From: RGIG1681 sp017467625
GTDB lineage: Bacteria > Bacillota > Clostridia > Christensenellales > UBA1242
Length of the DNA stretch: 64,000 nucleotides
Assembly (NCBI GenBank): GCA_017467625.1
Contig: JAFUSN010000003.1
Location: forward strand, 248,001-312,000
Direction: 5' to 3'
Shown in pieces: positions 48,161 through 63,100 of the stretch. Below the pieces are notes generated by a model, which did no database searches, was not told the DNA's origin, and was given only the letters and a program-made list of their open reading frames with translations. Position 1 is the stretch's first letter, and every line of letters begins with the position of its first letter. The position numbers and the translations under genes were made by a program.

Positions 48161-48187
48161 AAAAAGAGGGGTTTTCCCCTCTTTTTA
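48161..48187 (-). terminator. Rho-independent terminator of the second giant gene
   Basis: Stem AAAAAGAGGGG (48161-48171) / CCCCTCTTTTT (48176-48186) with a TTTT loop. It overlaps the TAA stop of the giant gene (48185-48187) and lies before the oxidoreductase gene. Confidence 0.9.
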
Positions 48188-51100
48188 TTCGTAAATGTTC
48201 TCATAGTCATAAATTTTATCAGCTAAATTTATGATAGATGACACTACAGACAATGAAGTCTCTTCACGAGTAGCATCCACTTTCACATAGTTATTTGAAA
48301 CTTGATCAAATACTTTTCCATCTTCATTTCTAAATACGGAAATTAAATAATGAGTTTCAACATCACCAACTTCAAGTGATTCACCTCTAATTCTAAATCC
48401 AGCTTCATTTATGTATGTAACTGGAATCATATTGATTGAAGAAACAATTTCTGTAATTGTTAATTCACCTTGACTATCAGTAAGTTGGTTTACAAAGTTT
48501 GAAATACGAGCGTCATTTCTATTTCTGTAATAGTAAACTGCAAGTTCAATTGATTCCTCAATTGTCAAATTATCGTATTGTGCAATAATTTGTGAACCAT
48601 CTTGACTATCAAACAACTTAAATCCATTGTTATAGTAAGTTGCAGCAGCATTGAGCTCATCATCAGTAATTTCAAAATAACGAACATCACTATAACTTTG
48701 CTCAGTCTTGTAATCATAATAGTTAAGATTCATATATTCATCAATAAATGAAACATTTCCATTGTAGCCACTAGTTTCAATAGCAATTGCAGGTGCGGTA
48801 AATCCAAAATTGTTTGAAAGTGTAATTATAGCTGTTGTTGAAAGTCCAGTTGAACCATTAACATTTACTGTAAGCAAGTTAGCTGAAATAATTGCAACAT
48901 TACCATTATTATTGTAGTAAGCAACAATATAGTAAGTGTTATTATTTTCAAGACCATGCATTGTAAGAGCACTATTAGAAACTGAAGCCATAATTAAATC
49001 ACCACTAAACTTTTGTAATGTAACTTTAAATGCATCTGTTCTGCTATATAATCCATATTCAACTAAATCAGCAAAGTAACTAAATTGTGAAGCATTAAAT
49101 GCAACAAAGTTAAGTGTATGCGTGTTCATTGAATATTGAGTATTAGTAGCATAATCAAACTTAGATGTTGACATAATTGAATTTACATTAGCAACTGTAA
49201 TTGTTCCATTTGAAACAGTTACATTTGTTTCCATAAACATAAGATCTTGAATGTAAATCAACGATGCTGAATGGTTAGCATGGTTAATATAAATATAGTT
49301 TGATGTAATTTTAATAATTTCATCACCATTTGTATATAAACCAATTACATATCTATTTTCACTGAATGAATGTTCAATGTTAGATGTTTCTCTTCCATTT
49401 GACCCCCCAACAATGTTAAGTGACTTCAATGCGTCTTCTTTTGTCATTGTTGTTAAATTAATAAAGTATTGAGTGAGTTCACTTGATGTAAGTGCAACAA
49501 ATTTAAGATCATCAGCGCTATAAACATTACCTAATGAATCAGTGAATGATGTTTGCATCCTTGATTTATTTATAATTAAGCTCGTTTCACCAGTAGATGC
49601 ATTCATACCAACATTTATTGAATTTGACGTAAATGCAACATTGTTTGAAATTGGGTATCTTGTAATTTGACCATTATGGAATTCAATATACATATCTGAA
49701 ATTGCAGCAATTGAATTTGTTGATCCTTTGCGATACATAAACAAGAATATGTATGCATCAGATCCAACTTCAATTTCACTTCTTAAATCAACAAGTTTAA
49801 CATTACTATAATTTGAAATTGTGTTCAAAAGTGCTGTTTGAACTGAAGGTCTTGAAGCAAGCGCTCTAATGTATGCTTCATACTCATTTTGATTTAAAAC
49901 TAAAACTTTAATCTCATCTGGTGAGTAATAAGTGATCACTGAACCGTTTACATCAAAGAACTTCACTGTTGATTTATATTCATCAACATCTACTGTAATT
50001 GTTGTGTTATTTTTATTTGTAAAGTCTTTAACAACATTATTTTCATCAACATCCACTGTAAAGTTCAAAATAGCATATGCTTGAATTGCATAAATATTTT
50101 GATCAACATGTGTATCTGTTGTGAGAATTTGAACTTGAATTGGATTTCCATCAATATTATCGCAAACAACAAACCCAGTTTCACCATCGATAAGTTGAAC
50201 CGTTGCAGTATTTGAACTTGTATCAATACTAATGATATCAACATAAACTCCAGATGCTGCAAGTTGTGCAATATTATCATATCCAAGTTTATTAATTATT
50301 GTTTGAGTTAAAACAACATAACAGATAAATTGTGAATTTGGGAACCAAGCTCCGATTGTTGATTGTGGAATTGAACTTAATGTTGCATATGAAAGAACTT
50401 TTCCAGCTCCTCCACATTCTTCGCAAATTGAACCAGCAACATTTCCATCTCCGCCACAATGTACGCAATCAACAAGACTATCATCATGAAGTGTGAAATA
50501 GTTTCCATTATTAATATATGCACTTGTCCAAATCCATTGTGAAATTGATGCATCATATACATAACCCGTGTAGGTTGGCTTAGAGAGTTTCTGCGTGCCA
50601 TCTTCGTCAATTAGTGTATACTCAGCAGACCTTAAAACATAATTTGAATTGTTTGTATATTGAACATAATTGCCATTCACATTTTTACTATCGCTCCATG
50701 TATAGAATATTACACGTTTTGAACTGTTTGAATCATTAATAATTGAACAACAAAGAGTTATATCTCTGTTTACAATCATTGTTGTATCAATTTCAATTTC
50801 TTGTGCGTAATAACTGCCATCATCATTAAAGATAATTTCATACCAGAGTTCTGAACTAATATCCCAACCAGCAATTATATCTGAAACAGGATAACCATAT
50901 GGAACTTCGGTTGTATCATGAAGACCTGATGTTTCATCAATATTAATTGTTCCGTCATCTGAAACACTAATGTAAACATTTGTTTCAAATGATTGAGAAC
51001 TAAACTCAAAGCTAATTATAAGTTCCGTCTTAACATTTTCAATTTCAACAACTGTGTAGAATGTATCTTCTTTGAATTCTTCATAAGCAAGTTCCCTTGC

Positions 51101-54100
51101 AAATCCATCAAATTCATATTGAGCAGTTCCTTCACCATAAAGCAAACTGGTTATTTTAATGTTATTGAATACATATGGTATTGAAATTGTATCACCGCTA
51201 CCAACAATTTGACTTGTTTCATGTGTTGCATTGTTTGTGATATTAATCACATATTCTGCCCATTCTAATCCCCTAATTGCTGAATTGAATTTAAGATCAA
51301 TTGTGGCAATATAGTTAACATTTTCAATATTATAATTCAATGTAATCTTTGAAATGTACTTACCACTTGATGTTGGAGCCACAACTATATATTCATTGTT
51401 ATAGAACTGAATTTGTTGTGATAATGTTCCATCGGTTAATGAAAACTCTGTAGATCCATTTACATTAATCATATTGTAAGCAGCATTACCGCCATTTACA
51501 TATGAAATTTCACCATCATTATCAACAATTTGTGTATCATTTCCAACCGTTACATTAAATCTGTTTATATCATATCCAGCAAAGAATGTAATCACATTGT
51601 TATCACTAGAATTATTATAAACTTTAACCATATAGGTATTAGAAGATGTTTTTGTAAAGTTGTTCCTAAATGAGTTATATGTTGTTGATAATTCTCCATT
51701 ATCATTAATTACAGTCTCATAAATAAGTCCAGCAAGGAAATTCTCATCAAGTCTATATGGATTATTATTACTATCAGTTCCATACGCACCAACTGTATCC
51801 CAAATAACCGTGTTATTAACATCTGCTAAATCATAGAATGTATTCAATGATTTATATGTGTAACCTGTTAATGAAATTGAAAGTTCATCAAGCAACGCTT
51901 TGATCCTTTCAGGAACATCATTTTCAGTTTCTGCATTACTAATTACATCATTAAATTTAAGTTTATATGTAATTAAATTGCTGCTATTGCCGTTTCTGTA
52001 AGCAAATATAGCATTATTTGCAAGATTATGTTTTGTTCCATCAAGTGTAACAAGATAATTTGCATCAACGTTTCCAAAGTTATTCATTGGAATTGTTCCA
52101 ACTAAATTGTTTAAGCTGATGACAATCTTATATTCAATTGCTTCCCAAACTGTATACATACTTATGTAATATTCTGGAGAAATTCCACCTCTTCTTGCCA
52201 TATCACCAAGTGCCTCAGTGGTTCTTGCAAGAGGATCATTTTCATATGTGGTATACAGATAAATCTTTCCATCTCCAGTTACGCTATTGATATCAAATCT
52301 TGAATTAATTGGACTAAGTGTGTTGACATATTCAGATGGATTCATAAATGCAAATCCACTATAGTTATAACCAACTCTGATATAACTTAAATCATCAATA
52401 ACTTGGTCAAATGTAAATCTTGTTTGAACAGCCCTTGTTGTATATGTGTAACTTGTCATGTTTCCTTCACTCGTAGAAATTGGAGAGCTATTAACAGGAA
52501 TCATTACAGATCCACCAGACGATGAGTCAATCACATCATTTTCAACAAGTGTGTATGTATTAGCAGTCCATCCAGCATAAAGTATGATATCTTCAGTGTT
52601 TTCATTAATGATTCCTTTTTCAGTTAATTTTTCAAACATTTCCATCGAAATCATTGCTGTTTCACTTGAATATGCTCTAATAAACAAGTATTCATCACTT
52701 GCAATTGGATCAAGGTACCAACCTTTCCATGTATAACCAATTCTATCAACAAGAAGATTTGTTGTTAAACTACTGTTATATGACAAACGTGAATATGGAC
52801 TGTTTACAGTAATTTTTAATTTATCAGATGATACATCTTGATAGTTGCTATAATATGAAACGAAATTGTTATTTGATAAGTAAGCTTTTGTTGAACCAAC
52901 CCTTCCAAGACTTGTTGATGAAGAATCATTCAAATCAAACTTAATTCCAAATACCCTTGGAAGCCAAATTGCATGAAGTACAACTTCCAAATTGGTTTGA
53001 CTATCACCAATTCTTTCAAATTCACCATTTGAGTAAATATGGTAATTACCATCTTTATCAACAATCAAGTTTTTACCAACATTACTATATTTTTCATGAT
53101 CTTCAGTATCATTATACTTAACATTTCCAAACTTAAATGTTGCTTTGTCAAATGTTGAAGAAATAATTGCTAATGTTCCAAGTGCAAAGCCTGACTCATT
53201 TTCAACTTCTTGAATTACAACATCATCGAATGACCATCCAACAAACTCATATCCTGCTTTTGCAAGCATTTCAATCTCATAAGTTTGATCAAATACAAGT
53301 TCCTTAATTGAAATGTCATCCAATGTTACCTGTGCAGCTTCTCTATTTGTTACAACATTAATTTTATAAGTATTAGCCGTCCAATCAGCATATAGTGTAA
53401 TTGTTCTTGTACTTGAATCAATCTTTAAATTGCCATAAAGTGATGCATCTAAACTTGTTGATGAAACAATTTTTACTTTATTGTCTGATGTTGAAGTATA
53501 CCAACCATTCCATTTGTAACCTATTCTAGCAACATTTGCAAGTGAAATATTAATCCAATCATTAGTATCAAATACAACACGAACAGCTGAAATAGGTGTA
53601 TCAGGTCTTGAATATTGACCATTCTCAGCCTCAAACATTGCGGTTGTCGTTCCGTTTCTGTCTGAATCGTAGTCATTTTTAATAAAGTTTACGCTATATG
53701 TTATTGGAGTGTAGTAAGCATAAACATAAATATTATGCTCATATCCTCTGTCAGCATCTCCAAATCCTTCTTTTACAACTGAACCATTATCAAAGTAAAT
53801 ATCTGGAGTTACACCAGTTTTTGCATTAATTAAATAGGTGTAATTAATAAGAACTGTATCAGACAAAATGTACTCTGAATTCTTAATAAAGCTTGAACTA
53901 TTAACAACATTGTTTCCAACAATCCAACCAACAAAGTCATAACCAATTCTCTCAATATTTCCTGTAAATTTAATAGGTTGACCAAGTGTAATGCTTTCAG
54001 TATATCCAAAGTTTGAACTTGGTTCAGCTTTTGTTGAACCAAAGCCTCGATCTTTATCATAGAAGTTTACATTAACATGATAAACATTTGCTGTCCAATG

Positions 54101-57100
54101 TGCTGTAACTGTAACTTCTCTAATACTTTCATATGTATTCAACATTGAAACTTCTGAATTTGCATTTTTAAATATAGATCTCAAAAGTGTTAAATTGAAT
54201 TCTGTTGAATTATTTTCAATCTTAATAGATTCATCTGTTTCATTTGTCCACAAGCCATCCCATATGAATCCATATCTATCCATCACAACAGTATCCAAGT
54301 TATTCCAACTTGCTGTATCAAATTGTGTAGTAACAGTTAATGGTTTTGTTTCTAACGCAAAGTTACCATTTAAATCTTTATAAACAGCATGGCTTTCTGA
54401 ATCAATAATTTCATTGTTATCAATAACAACATTGTACTGATTCTTTGTCCATCCAGCATAAATCGTAAGAGTTGTCGTTTTGTCATCAATATTTTCAAAT
54501 TTATTATAAAGTCCATTATTTAATGTAGCCAAACTATTAACTTTGTTATAAACATATGTTGTACATGATTTGGTAGTATACCAGCCAGTCCATGTATAGC
54601 CAAGTTTACCAAAAATAAGTGTGTCAATTTGAGCAGTTCTACCATTATATACCCATTCCCAATTGTTCGTATCAAAGTAAACAGATACCATAATTGAGTC
54701 ATGAACATTAATATCAACGTATTCATCTCCATTATAGAAGTATGCATTTGTTGAACTTTCAGTTGAATTCAAATCTAATGTTACTGAATATTTAATAGGT
54801 GCCCAAACAATTTGAACATAAACATTATGACTTGTTTCTGCATCACCAAGAACTTCTGGTGATGTCTTGCTATCGCCATAAATAAACCCTGCTTCATTAT
54901 CAAGTGATGCATTATTTTGTGTGTTTCGTGCTGTATCTTTTGTAAGTTCAAATTTAATTACTCCATCTTCTGAAACAAACTTGTAGGCAGAATCAATATT
55001 TTCATCAAGGAACATACCATAGAAATTATATCCTTTTCTTGAAGGAACTGGAATTTCAATTTCTTCTCCATCAAATGTTACTTTGAATATCGATGAATAT
55101 GCTGCTGATGTTGTTGAACCAATGGATCTAGCAACATCTTTATATTTTTCATCATCTGGAATTTGAATTTGATATGAAACCTCAGGAGCTGCATTATACT
55201 TAAATGTTAATGTATAAGTGTTAGCCTTCCAAATTGCAAATAATTTAATTGTTCCATCTTCATCCCCTGAAACATCTTCTGTTATGTTTTCAGGAACAAA
55301 TCTAGTATCATCTAAATTATATAATGTATTTGATGCTTTGTTATAAACAATATATTTAGATGCATAACCTGTTTCCAAATATGAGTAAGTTGACCAACCA
55401 ACAAATGTATAACCATATCTGTCAATTACAATATTTCTTAGATATTCTGAAACAATTGTTGTTCCTTGTTGTTCATTTTCATATTCAAGGAACCAATCTT
55501 TGCTATCAAATCTTACATAAATAGATTTAGTACTGTTTGGCAACAACTCTCCATCTTCAACAAAGTAAGCATTTGTTGAACCATTCGCATTTCCAAGATC
55601 ATTCTTAATAAATTCAACTTTATATTTCTTTGTTACCCAGTTTGCAATAAGAACAATCCTGTGCTCTTCCTCTAAGTCACCAAGTGCTTCTCTATCAGCA
55701 TCAGAATCTGTTACATATCTCGTATAAAGAAGAACATCACCATTATTAAGATATATTACTGAATCATTAAGATAAGTGTAATATTTAGCATCTTTAACCT
55801 TGAATTGAGTTGCAGTTTCTTCATTTCCAGTAGTAATTATTGAAGAATTTAAGCTCCAACCAAGGAATGTATAACCATTCCTACTTGCCGTTTGTTGATA
55901 ATATGGAAGATTTCCATTTGATTGAAGAGATTCATATGTTGTATCGAATATGATTGTACTTGTAAATGCATATTCACTATCATTTCTTGAAGCATGACTC
56001 GTTCCGGTTTGTAAATTCAAACCTTCAACATCATTCAAATCATAAATAACTGTATAAGTGTTTGCGTTCCAACCAGCAAATGTATAGAACATTCTAAAGT
56101 CTTCACTATCATTATTATCAATGTTTCCATTAAGTGTAATTGCAACATTATACAAATCAATGTCAAATACATGAATTTGAGGATTTGTTACACTTAAGTC
56201 ATTGATTGTATGTCCACCAACAATTGCAGTTTGTGCACCCTGATCAATAAACCAACCTGTCCAAGTATATCCAAACCTATCAGTTAAAATATGATATATT
56301 GAAATATTTTCAACAACATCGCCATTGTCCTTTGAATAAATTCTATAACCATTAGTATCAAATAGAACCCTAATTTCATAAAGATCATCAAATTCTTCTT
56401 TGTCAATATCATAAACATTTGAATCAAAATGTTTAATACTTGCAGGTGTTGAGCCTAATTTCCAATCATTGTTTTCTGTGTTTGAATCACGAAGAATCAG
56501 ATTCATTGTATACTCATTTTGCATCCAACCTGCATAAAGGTTGATTGTTCCTGTTACACCAAGTTTATCTTCTTCTGTAATATAACCATCAACTTGTGTA
56601 TAATTATCAATATCAGTGTTGAGTGTTAAAACATTGAGTTTTGATTCACTAGTATCATTAATTGCATCATAGATAATTGAAGGAATATATGCACCATCTT
56701 GAGTTCCATTATTCATTGTTCGGGTTGTATACCAACCAAGGAATGTATAACCAATTCTTGATGTTGAAATATATCTAAGTGCATTATCTTGAGAGTCTAC
56801 GAATGAATACCAGTTATCCGTATCAAATTTAACTCTAACTTTATCAACTGTTTCTGAAACTGGTTGAGTGTTGTTGAGTTTTGTTGCATAGGTTGAATTT
56901 ATAATTCTTTCAGCATAATTTTCAGCAATATATCTATAATCATTGTTGAAATTAAAGCTTACTTCATAAATTCTAGCGGTCCAGTTTGCATAGAGAACAA
57001 TCATATGCTCTGAATTAGTTTCTTCATCACCAAGTTTTTCACTTTCATAATCATTTAATGAACTAAAGAACTTCAAATATGACTCAGTTGAAATGCAACT

Positions 57101-60100
57101 TGTTGCCACATTTGTTTGTCTAGCAAATTCATAATTGAGTTTTAAGTTTCGAGTAATAAGAGTATCAGTATAATTTGATTGAAGTGATGCATTTTCAGGA
57201 TTTAATGTCCAACCATTAAAGATATAACCATATCTGTATGCAGATATGAATTCTGTATCTGCTATTGTATCGAACACTATTTCTGAAATATTAGAATATG
57301 AAGGAATATCTGAATTTGCAGCAGTTGATCCAATTGGATTCTGTGTGCCGCCAAGATTTCTTTGCAATGTTCCAAAGTATAATCTTTCAGATCCTACATC
57401 AGAGTAATCATAAACAATTGAGTAAGTATTTGCTATCCATCCTGCATAAACAGTAAATGAAACATTTGTAGTATCAGATTCATATTTTACTGGAGCATAT
57501 ACGGTTGAGAAGAATGTATCGTCAAACACATGAACATTATTTTCTCTACCCGCTGTTGAATTACCTGCGATAATTCTATTATTTCCAGCCATATCATCAG
57601 TAATGAACCAACCTGTCCAAGTGTATCCATATCTATCAATTAAGATGTCATAAATTGTACCTGAACCATTTGCAATATTCCACTCATTTGTATCGAACAC
57701 AACATCAAGAGTAAATGATGATTGAAGTTTATCATATACACCATTTTCTTTAAATAATGGTGTGGTTGTTGTTCCATTTTGCTTGTTACCATTGAATGTT
57801 ACATGATATGTAATTGGAGCCCACACTGCATATGCAACGGTATAATGAACAAATATGTTACCATCATTTCTTCCTTCAAAATCACCGAATGCTTCTTGAA
57901 CTGTGCAATCATTATTTGTAAAGATGAATACTTCAGTTCCGTCATCACTGTGAATATAATCATCTGAAATTACAAATGTGGTTCCAGCGTAAAGAATTGA
58001 ATTGTTCTTTGTAACATCATCTGTTCCAAATCTCCAACCAACAAATGTGTAACCATTTCTATGTAATTGAATAATATCTTGAGTTGGAGTATCAAATGTT
58101 ACTTTTTGACTTACATAAGTTGCATTTGAAAGTGTTGTTGCAACACTTGAGCCAACTCCATGTGATGAATTTACATCAGTATAGTCAAATTTAAGTAAAT
58201 ATTGATTTGCATTATAGTGAGCGTAAAGTGAGAATTTTCGAGATGTTTCATCTCTTTCATCCATTCTGTTGAACATTGAATATGACAAGTTTACAGCGAT
58301 GCATTCAGTTGTATAAGATGAACCATATGTCATTAAATCCGATCTATGTCCATCAATAACTCTGTATTGCATACTTGATTCATTTGCCCTTCTACCATAC
58401 CAACCAGTCCATGTGTAACCGTATCTGTCAATAAGTAAATTATAAAGTCCATTATCTTCAAGTTTGTTTCCGTTTCCATCAACTGAATACCAGTTGTTAG
58501 TATCAAAATAAACTCTAATTTCAATAAGCGAATCCAAATTCTCAATAGGATCATTTACATTTGTTACAACTTCAATCCAGTCAATACCATTAACTGTATA
58601 ATATGGTGTTGTTGATCCAACAATGTTTCCACTTCTATTTGTTGAGTAAGCATAGAATTTATCAACTGTATATGTTTTTGCTGTCCACTTAGCATATAAA
58701 GTAATTTCAAAAGTTCTTGTATCTCTGTTCTCAACCCAATCACCAGTTGTAATATAACCATTGTTACTATTTCTCTGTGATACAGAATGTGTAAACTTAC
58801 TATAGTATGAATAATCAAGTTTAACTAATGGATCAGTTGAATACATACCTAAAATGTTATTATATGTTCCCTCATATTCATTGTAAGCAAGAACAACATG
58901 TTCACATGATGAGCTTGTATACCAACCACCAAAATAGTATCCAAATTTTTGAAGCAAAATGTAATAAAGTGCATCACTAATCTTTTCACCTGATTTAGTT
59001 TCAAACCACCAATCATTATGATCAAAGGTTACATGTGCAACATAGTCAAAGTCATCACCCTCAAATTCAATAAATTGTTCTGAAAGTCTAAATCCATATT
59101 GCAAACTAGACTTATCCCCATCACCTGTCATATAAGCATTAATGTCATTTAAAGTTCCAATCAATGATGTCGTTGTTTCAATCTTGTCAGAAGTTCTTGA
59201 TAAGTAAGTTGCAAATGTTGAACTTGGTTTATTATAAATTCCAGCTGTAAAGTTAGTATATGTTGAATTATTATAGCTGTAATTAATATTAAACTCAACA
59301 ATATATTCATTTACATCCCAAATTGCAAATATTTGAGCAGTGTGTTTGGCAATATTATTAACAAGTCCATTTGTTGAAAGCGTGTAATTTGACTCTGTAT
59401 CACCAAGTTTTTCAATTGTTCCAAGCCTATTGTAATTCGTATCACTCATTGCAACTTCAGCATAAAGTGTATCTTCATAAAGGTAACTTTCTGAAGTTGA
59501 TGCCGTTCCAGCAACATTCTTAATTGCAATTGAATCAGCATTCAAGACTAATTTATCACCATAAGCAAATGTGTAATTTGAATTAAGACCAAATCTCCAG
59601 CCGGCAAAAGTATAACCAATTCTACTCAAGTATTCAGGATATTCATATTCTTTATCAAACACAAGTGTCATTGTGACGTATCTATTTGTTAAATCACCTG
59701 CAACAGTAACACCATTAGCTGTAATTGATTCAATTGGTGATGTTGTAACATACGATCCATTATTAACACTGTTTTTGATTGAGTTAACATCACTATAATA
59801 ATAAGTGAGATTATATGTATTTGCTTGCCATCCAGCGCTAAGTTTAAATTTATGCGTTGAATATGTCTCAATAATATCACCGTTAACCGTAAAGCTATTA
59901 TCAACTAGGTTCCAAGTAATATCAGTTGCATCAACATTAACTGTATGATTGTAGTTTGTTGCCTCTTTAACGTTTGATGTGTATTCAAATAATGTTAAGA
60001 ATAATGAATAGTTAAATGGAATTAAATACTCTCTGTAATCGGTTGAAGCTGTTCCACTAATTACCATGAAATTATAATAACGTTTCCAGAAATTAGTATC

Positions 60101-63100
60101 AGCAGCATTAAATGAATTTGAGTTATTAGCTGAAATATTAAATGCTGTACTTCTAGTAAACCAACCCATCCAGGTATAACCAAATCTATCAATCAAAACT
60201 TGACTTAAATCAACATTTTGATTATCAACCATCCATTTTGTTGAATCAAATTCAATTTTAAGAATGTCATCATAATCACTTGTTGCATCAGTATATGTTC
60301 CTGAAGAAATATCATAGAACCATGGATCTGTTGAACCACCAGCTGCCTTATTGCTGTTAAATGAAACATCATAAATATTTGCTCTATAGAACGCATTAAG
60401 AGTAACTTCATATGTCTTAATTGCATCACCAAGAATTTCACGAGTATTGTTATTAGTTGTATATGCTGAATTCAAATAATTGTCAGTATATTCAGCGCTT
60501 GTTACTGGTCCATCTTCAAACTTAATTGCGAAATAATCCAATCGAACCATTGTTTTCTTGGCCTCACTTCCCTGAAGTGTCTTAAAGTATGGTTCAGTTG
60601 TTTGTCCAATACTAAATCCAGTAAATGTATAACCAACTCTCTGGAATGCACCAGCATCAACATCTGTGCTATCAAACAAAATTGTTGTAATCTTTGTTTT
60701 TGATTGATATGCAGGTGATGTTCCACCAGTTGTGCTATCCAAATCGCCAGCTGTTTTAACTGTTTTCTTTTTAAGCTCATTTGTGCTGTTTACATCATTT
60801 GATTCATAAACAACTTGATATGTGTTGGCAGCCCAACCTGCATAGAGTGTTAATGTATAATTCTTTGCACTCTTATTGGTTGTTACTGTTAAAAGTGTAT
60901 CATAAATACTCTTATCAAATTTTGCATTATCAGAATCTTGAATATTTCTTGAATAACCAGAACTGTGTGTTTTTGAATTTGCATCATTTGCCGTCAAAAT
61001 CAACTTGCTATTTGATTTCATTGTTCCGTTGTAGAATGTTGTCGTTCCATTTGTTGCCGTTCTAGATGTTCTATTTTCATAGCCTCTAGTGTACCATCCA
61101 GTCCAAGTATAACCATATCTATCAACTTTAATAATATCTTTTAAGTGATCGCCAGCAACAGTTCTGTCTTCAATTCCATCACCATTTCTGTCAATTACAT
61201 ATGTTGCGGATTCAAAGTCATAGTAAATTTCTTTATACCTCAAACTATAAATCTCTTCATAATCTGAAGTATATTCATTTCTATCAAACATTACATACAT
61301 ATTGCAATATGCGTTTTCTGCATTATATGAACCATTTAATTCATTGATATAGAATGCATTTGTTGAACCAATTCCATAGATACTTGAAGTATTGAAATCA
61401 GTAGCATCAAATGAAACTTGATAAATAATGCCTTGCCACTTTGCATATATTGTAAGTTCAAATGTTGAAGTTTTTCTGTTTTCAACCCAGTTTCCTTCTC
61501 CATCATTTCTTAAAATTGTATAACCAAATTCTCGATCATAAGTTGTTGCTAAATCTGATTCAAATGTTGTCAAACCAGCGTTTGTTGTTCCTTGATCAAA
61601 TGTTCTAAATGTATATTGGTTAAACAATGTGTAATCAAGCACTCTCATAACTGGAGTTGTTCTTGAAGCAATTCTATCATAATAGTAGTTATAGTCATTT
61701 TCATAACCATAATCAGTACCACTAGTCAAAAAGTCTGACTTAATTGTGCCATTATCATTAAACTCTTCCCAAGTATCAGCATTTGTATACCAACCAATCC
61801 AGAAGTAGTTTTCTTTTGTTAGAACTAAATCAAGTAGATTTGCTGAATCACCATCAACAACCCAGTTGTTTGTATCAAACACAACTTTAAGTTTAATGTT
61901 CAATAAACCATTATTATAAGTTGTTCCATTATAAACAGCATTTGTTGAATCAATTTCACTTGCATTAACATCAATACTTACTGTATAAGTGTTAGCCTGC
62001 CATATTGCAAATAATATTACATTATGTTTTTGATTATTCTTTGCCATTGTATATGTAACAGCACTTCCATTTTCAACAAATGTGTATCTTGAATCACTAT
62101 CTCCAAGTCTTTCATATGTTCCGAGTATTGCTGAACTATCGTTTAGCATACTTTCATCAACATATAACAATCCATTCGTTGTTGATCCACTTGTTGAAAT
62201 TCCTGCTTGTGCAATAGTCGTTGCATTGATAACCATCTTGGCACCATGTGCCATTGTTGAAGCTGAATTTAATCCAAATCTCCATCCTGCGAATGTATAT
62301 CCAACTCTCGTTAAATATTGTGGAGAATATTCAACATCAAACACAAATTCATAGTAGTCTCCACTGTTTGTTGCAAGTGGTGATGATGTTCCATTCAAAT
62401 TCTTTAATGAAATTCCACTAGCATCGTGTGCTATTGACACTTCACTGGTCCAAACTGAATGTGCTACACCATCTTGAACCCCTTTATATTTTGTGCTTGC
62501 ATTCGTGCTATCGATTCCATTTGTTCCATAGTCATATGAAACTTTGTATGTATTTGCTTGCCATCCAGCAAATAAATAAATTTCATGCTCATCTGCAAGA
62601 TTTGTTGCACTGTTATATTTTTCAACAACCCTTCCAGTATATGTGTTTCCACTTACTGTAAGTGACTTCTTTCCAATTGTAAAGCTATGATCTCCATTAA
62701 ATGTAAAGCTATTAAAGTTATTTGCCTCACTTGGATTAATGCTTGTATATGTTCCTGTAAAGCTTCTTCCATTAGTTGTTGTTTCTTCCGAAATTGAAAC
62801 CAATGTTTCTCCACTTACATTCACAATATCAAAGAACTTCTTAAACCTTGCATAATTGAATACTTGAACATTATCTAATCCATTATTTGAAACTATAATG
62901 TATTTATAATAAAGCTCCCATAATGCATTGTTTTCATTTCCTGTAGATACAACATATCTATCAGTGTTATTAAGAATTGTATTAAAGAATGTACTCTTTA
63001 CATACCATCCCATCCATGTGTAGCCATATCTATCTACTCTAATATCATCAATCTCTTTGCCATCATTTGACTTCCATTCATCTGTATCAAATTCAACCAT

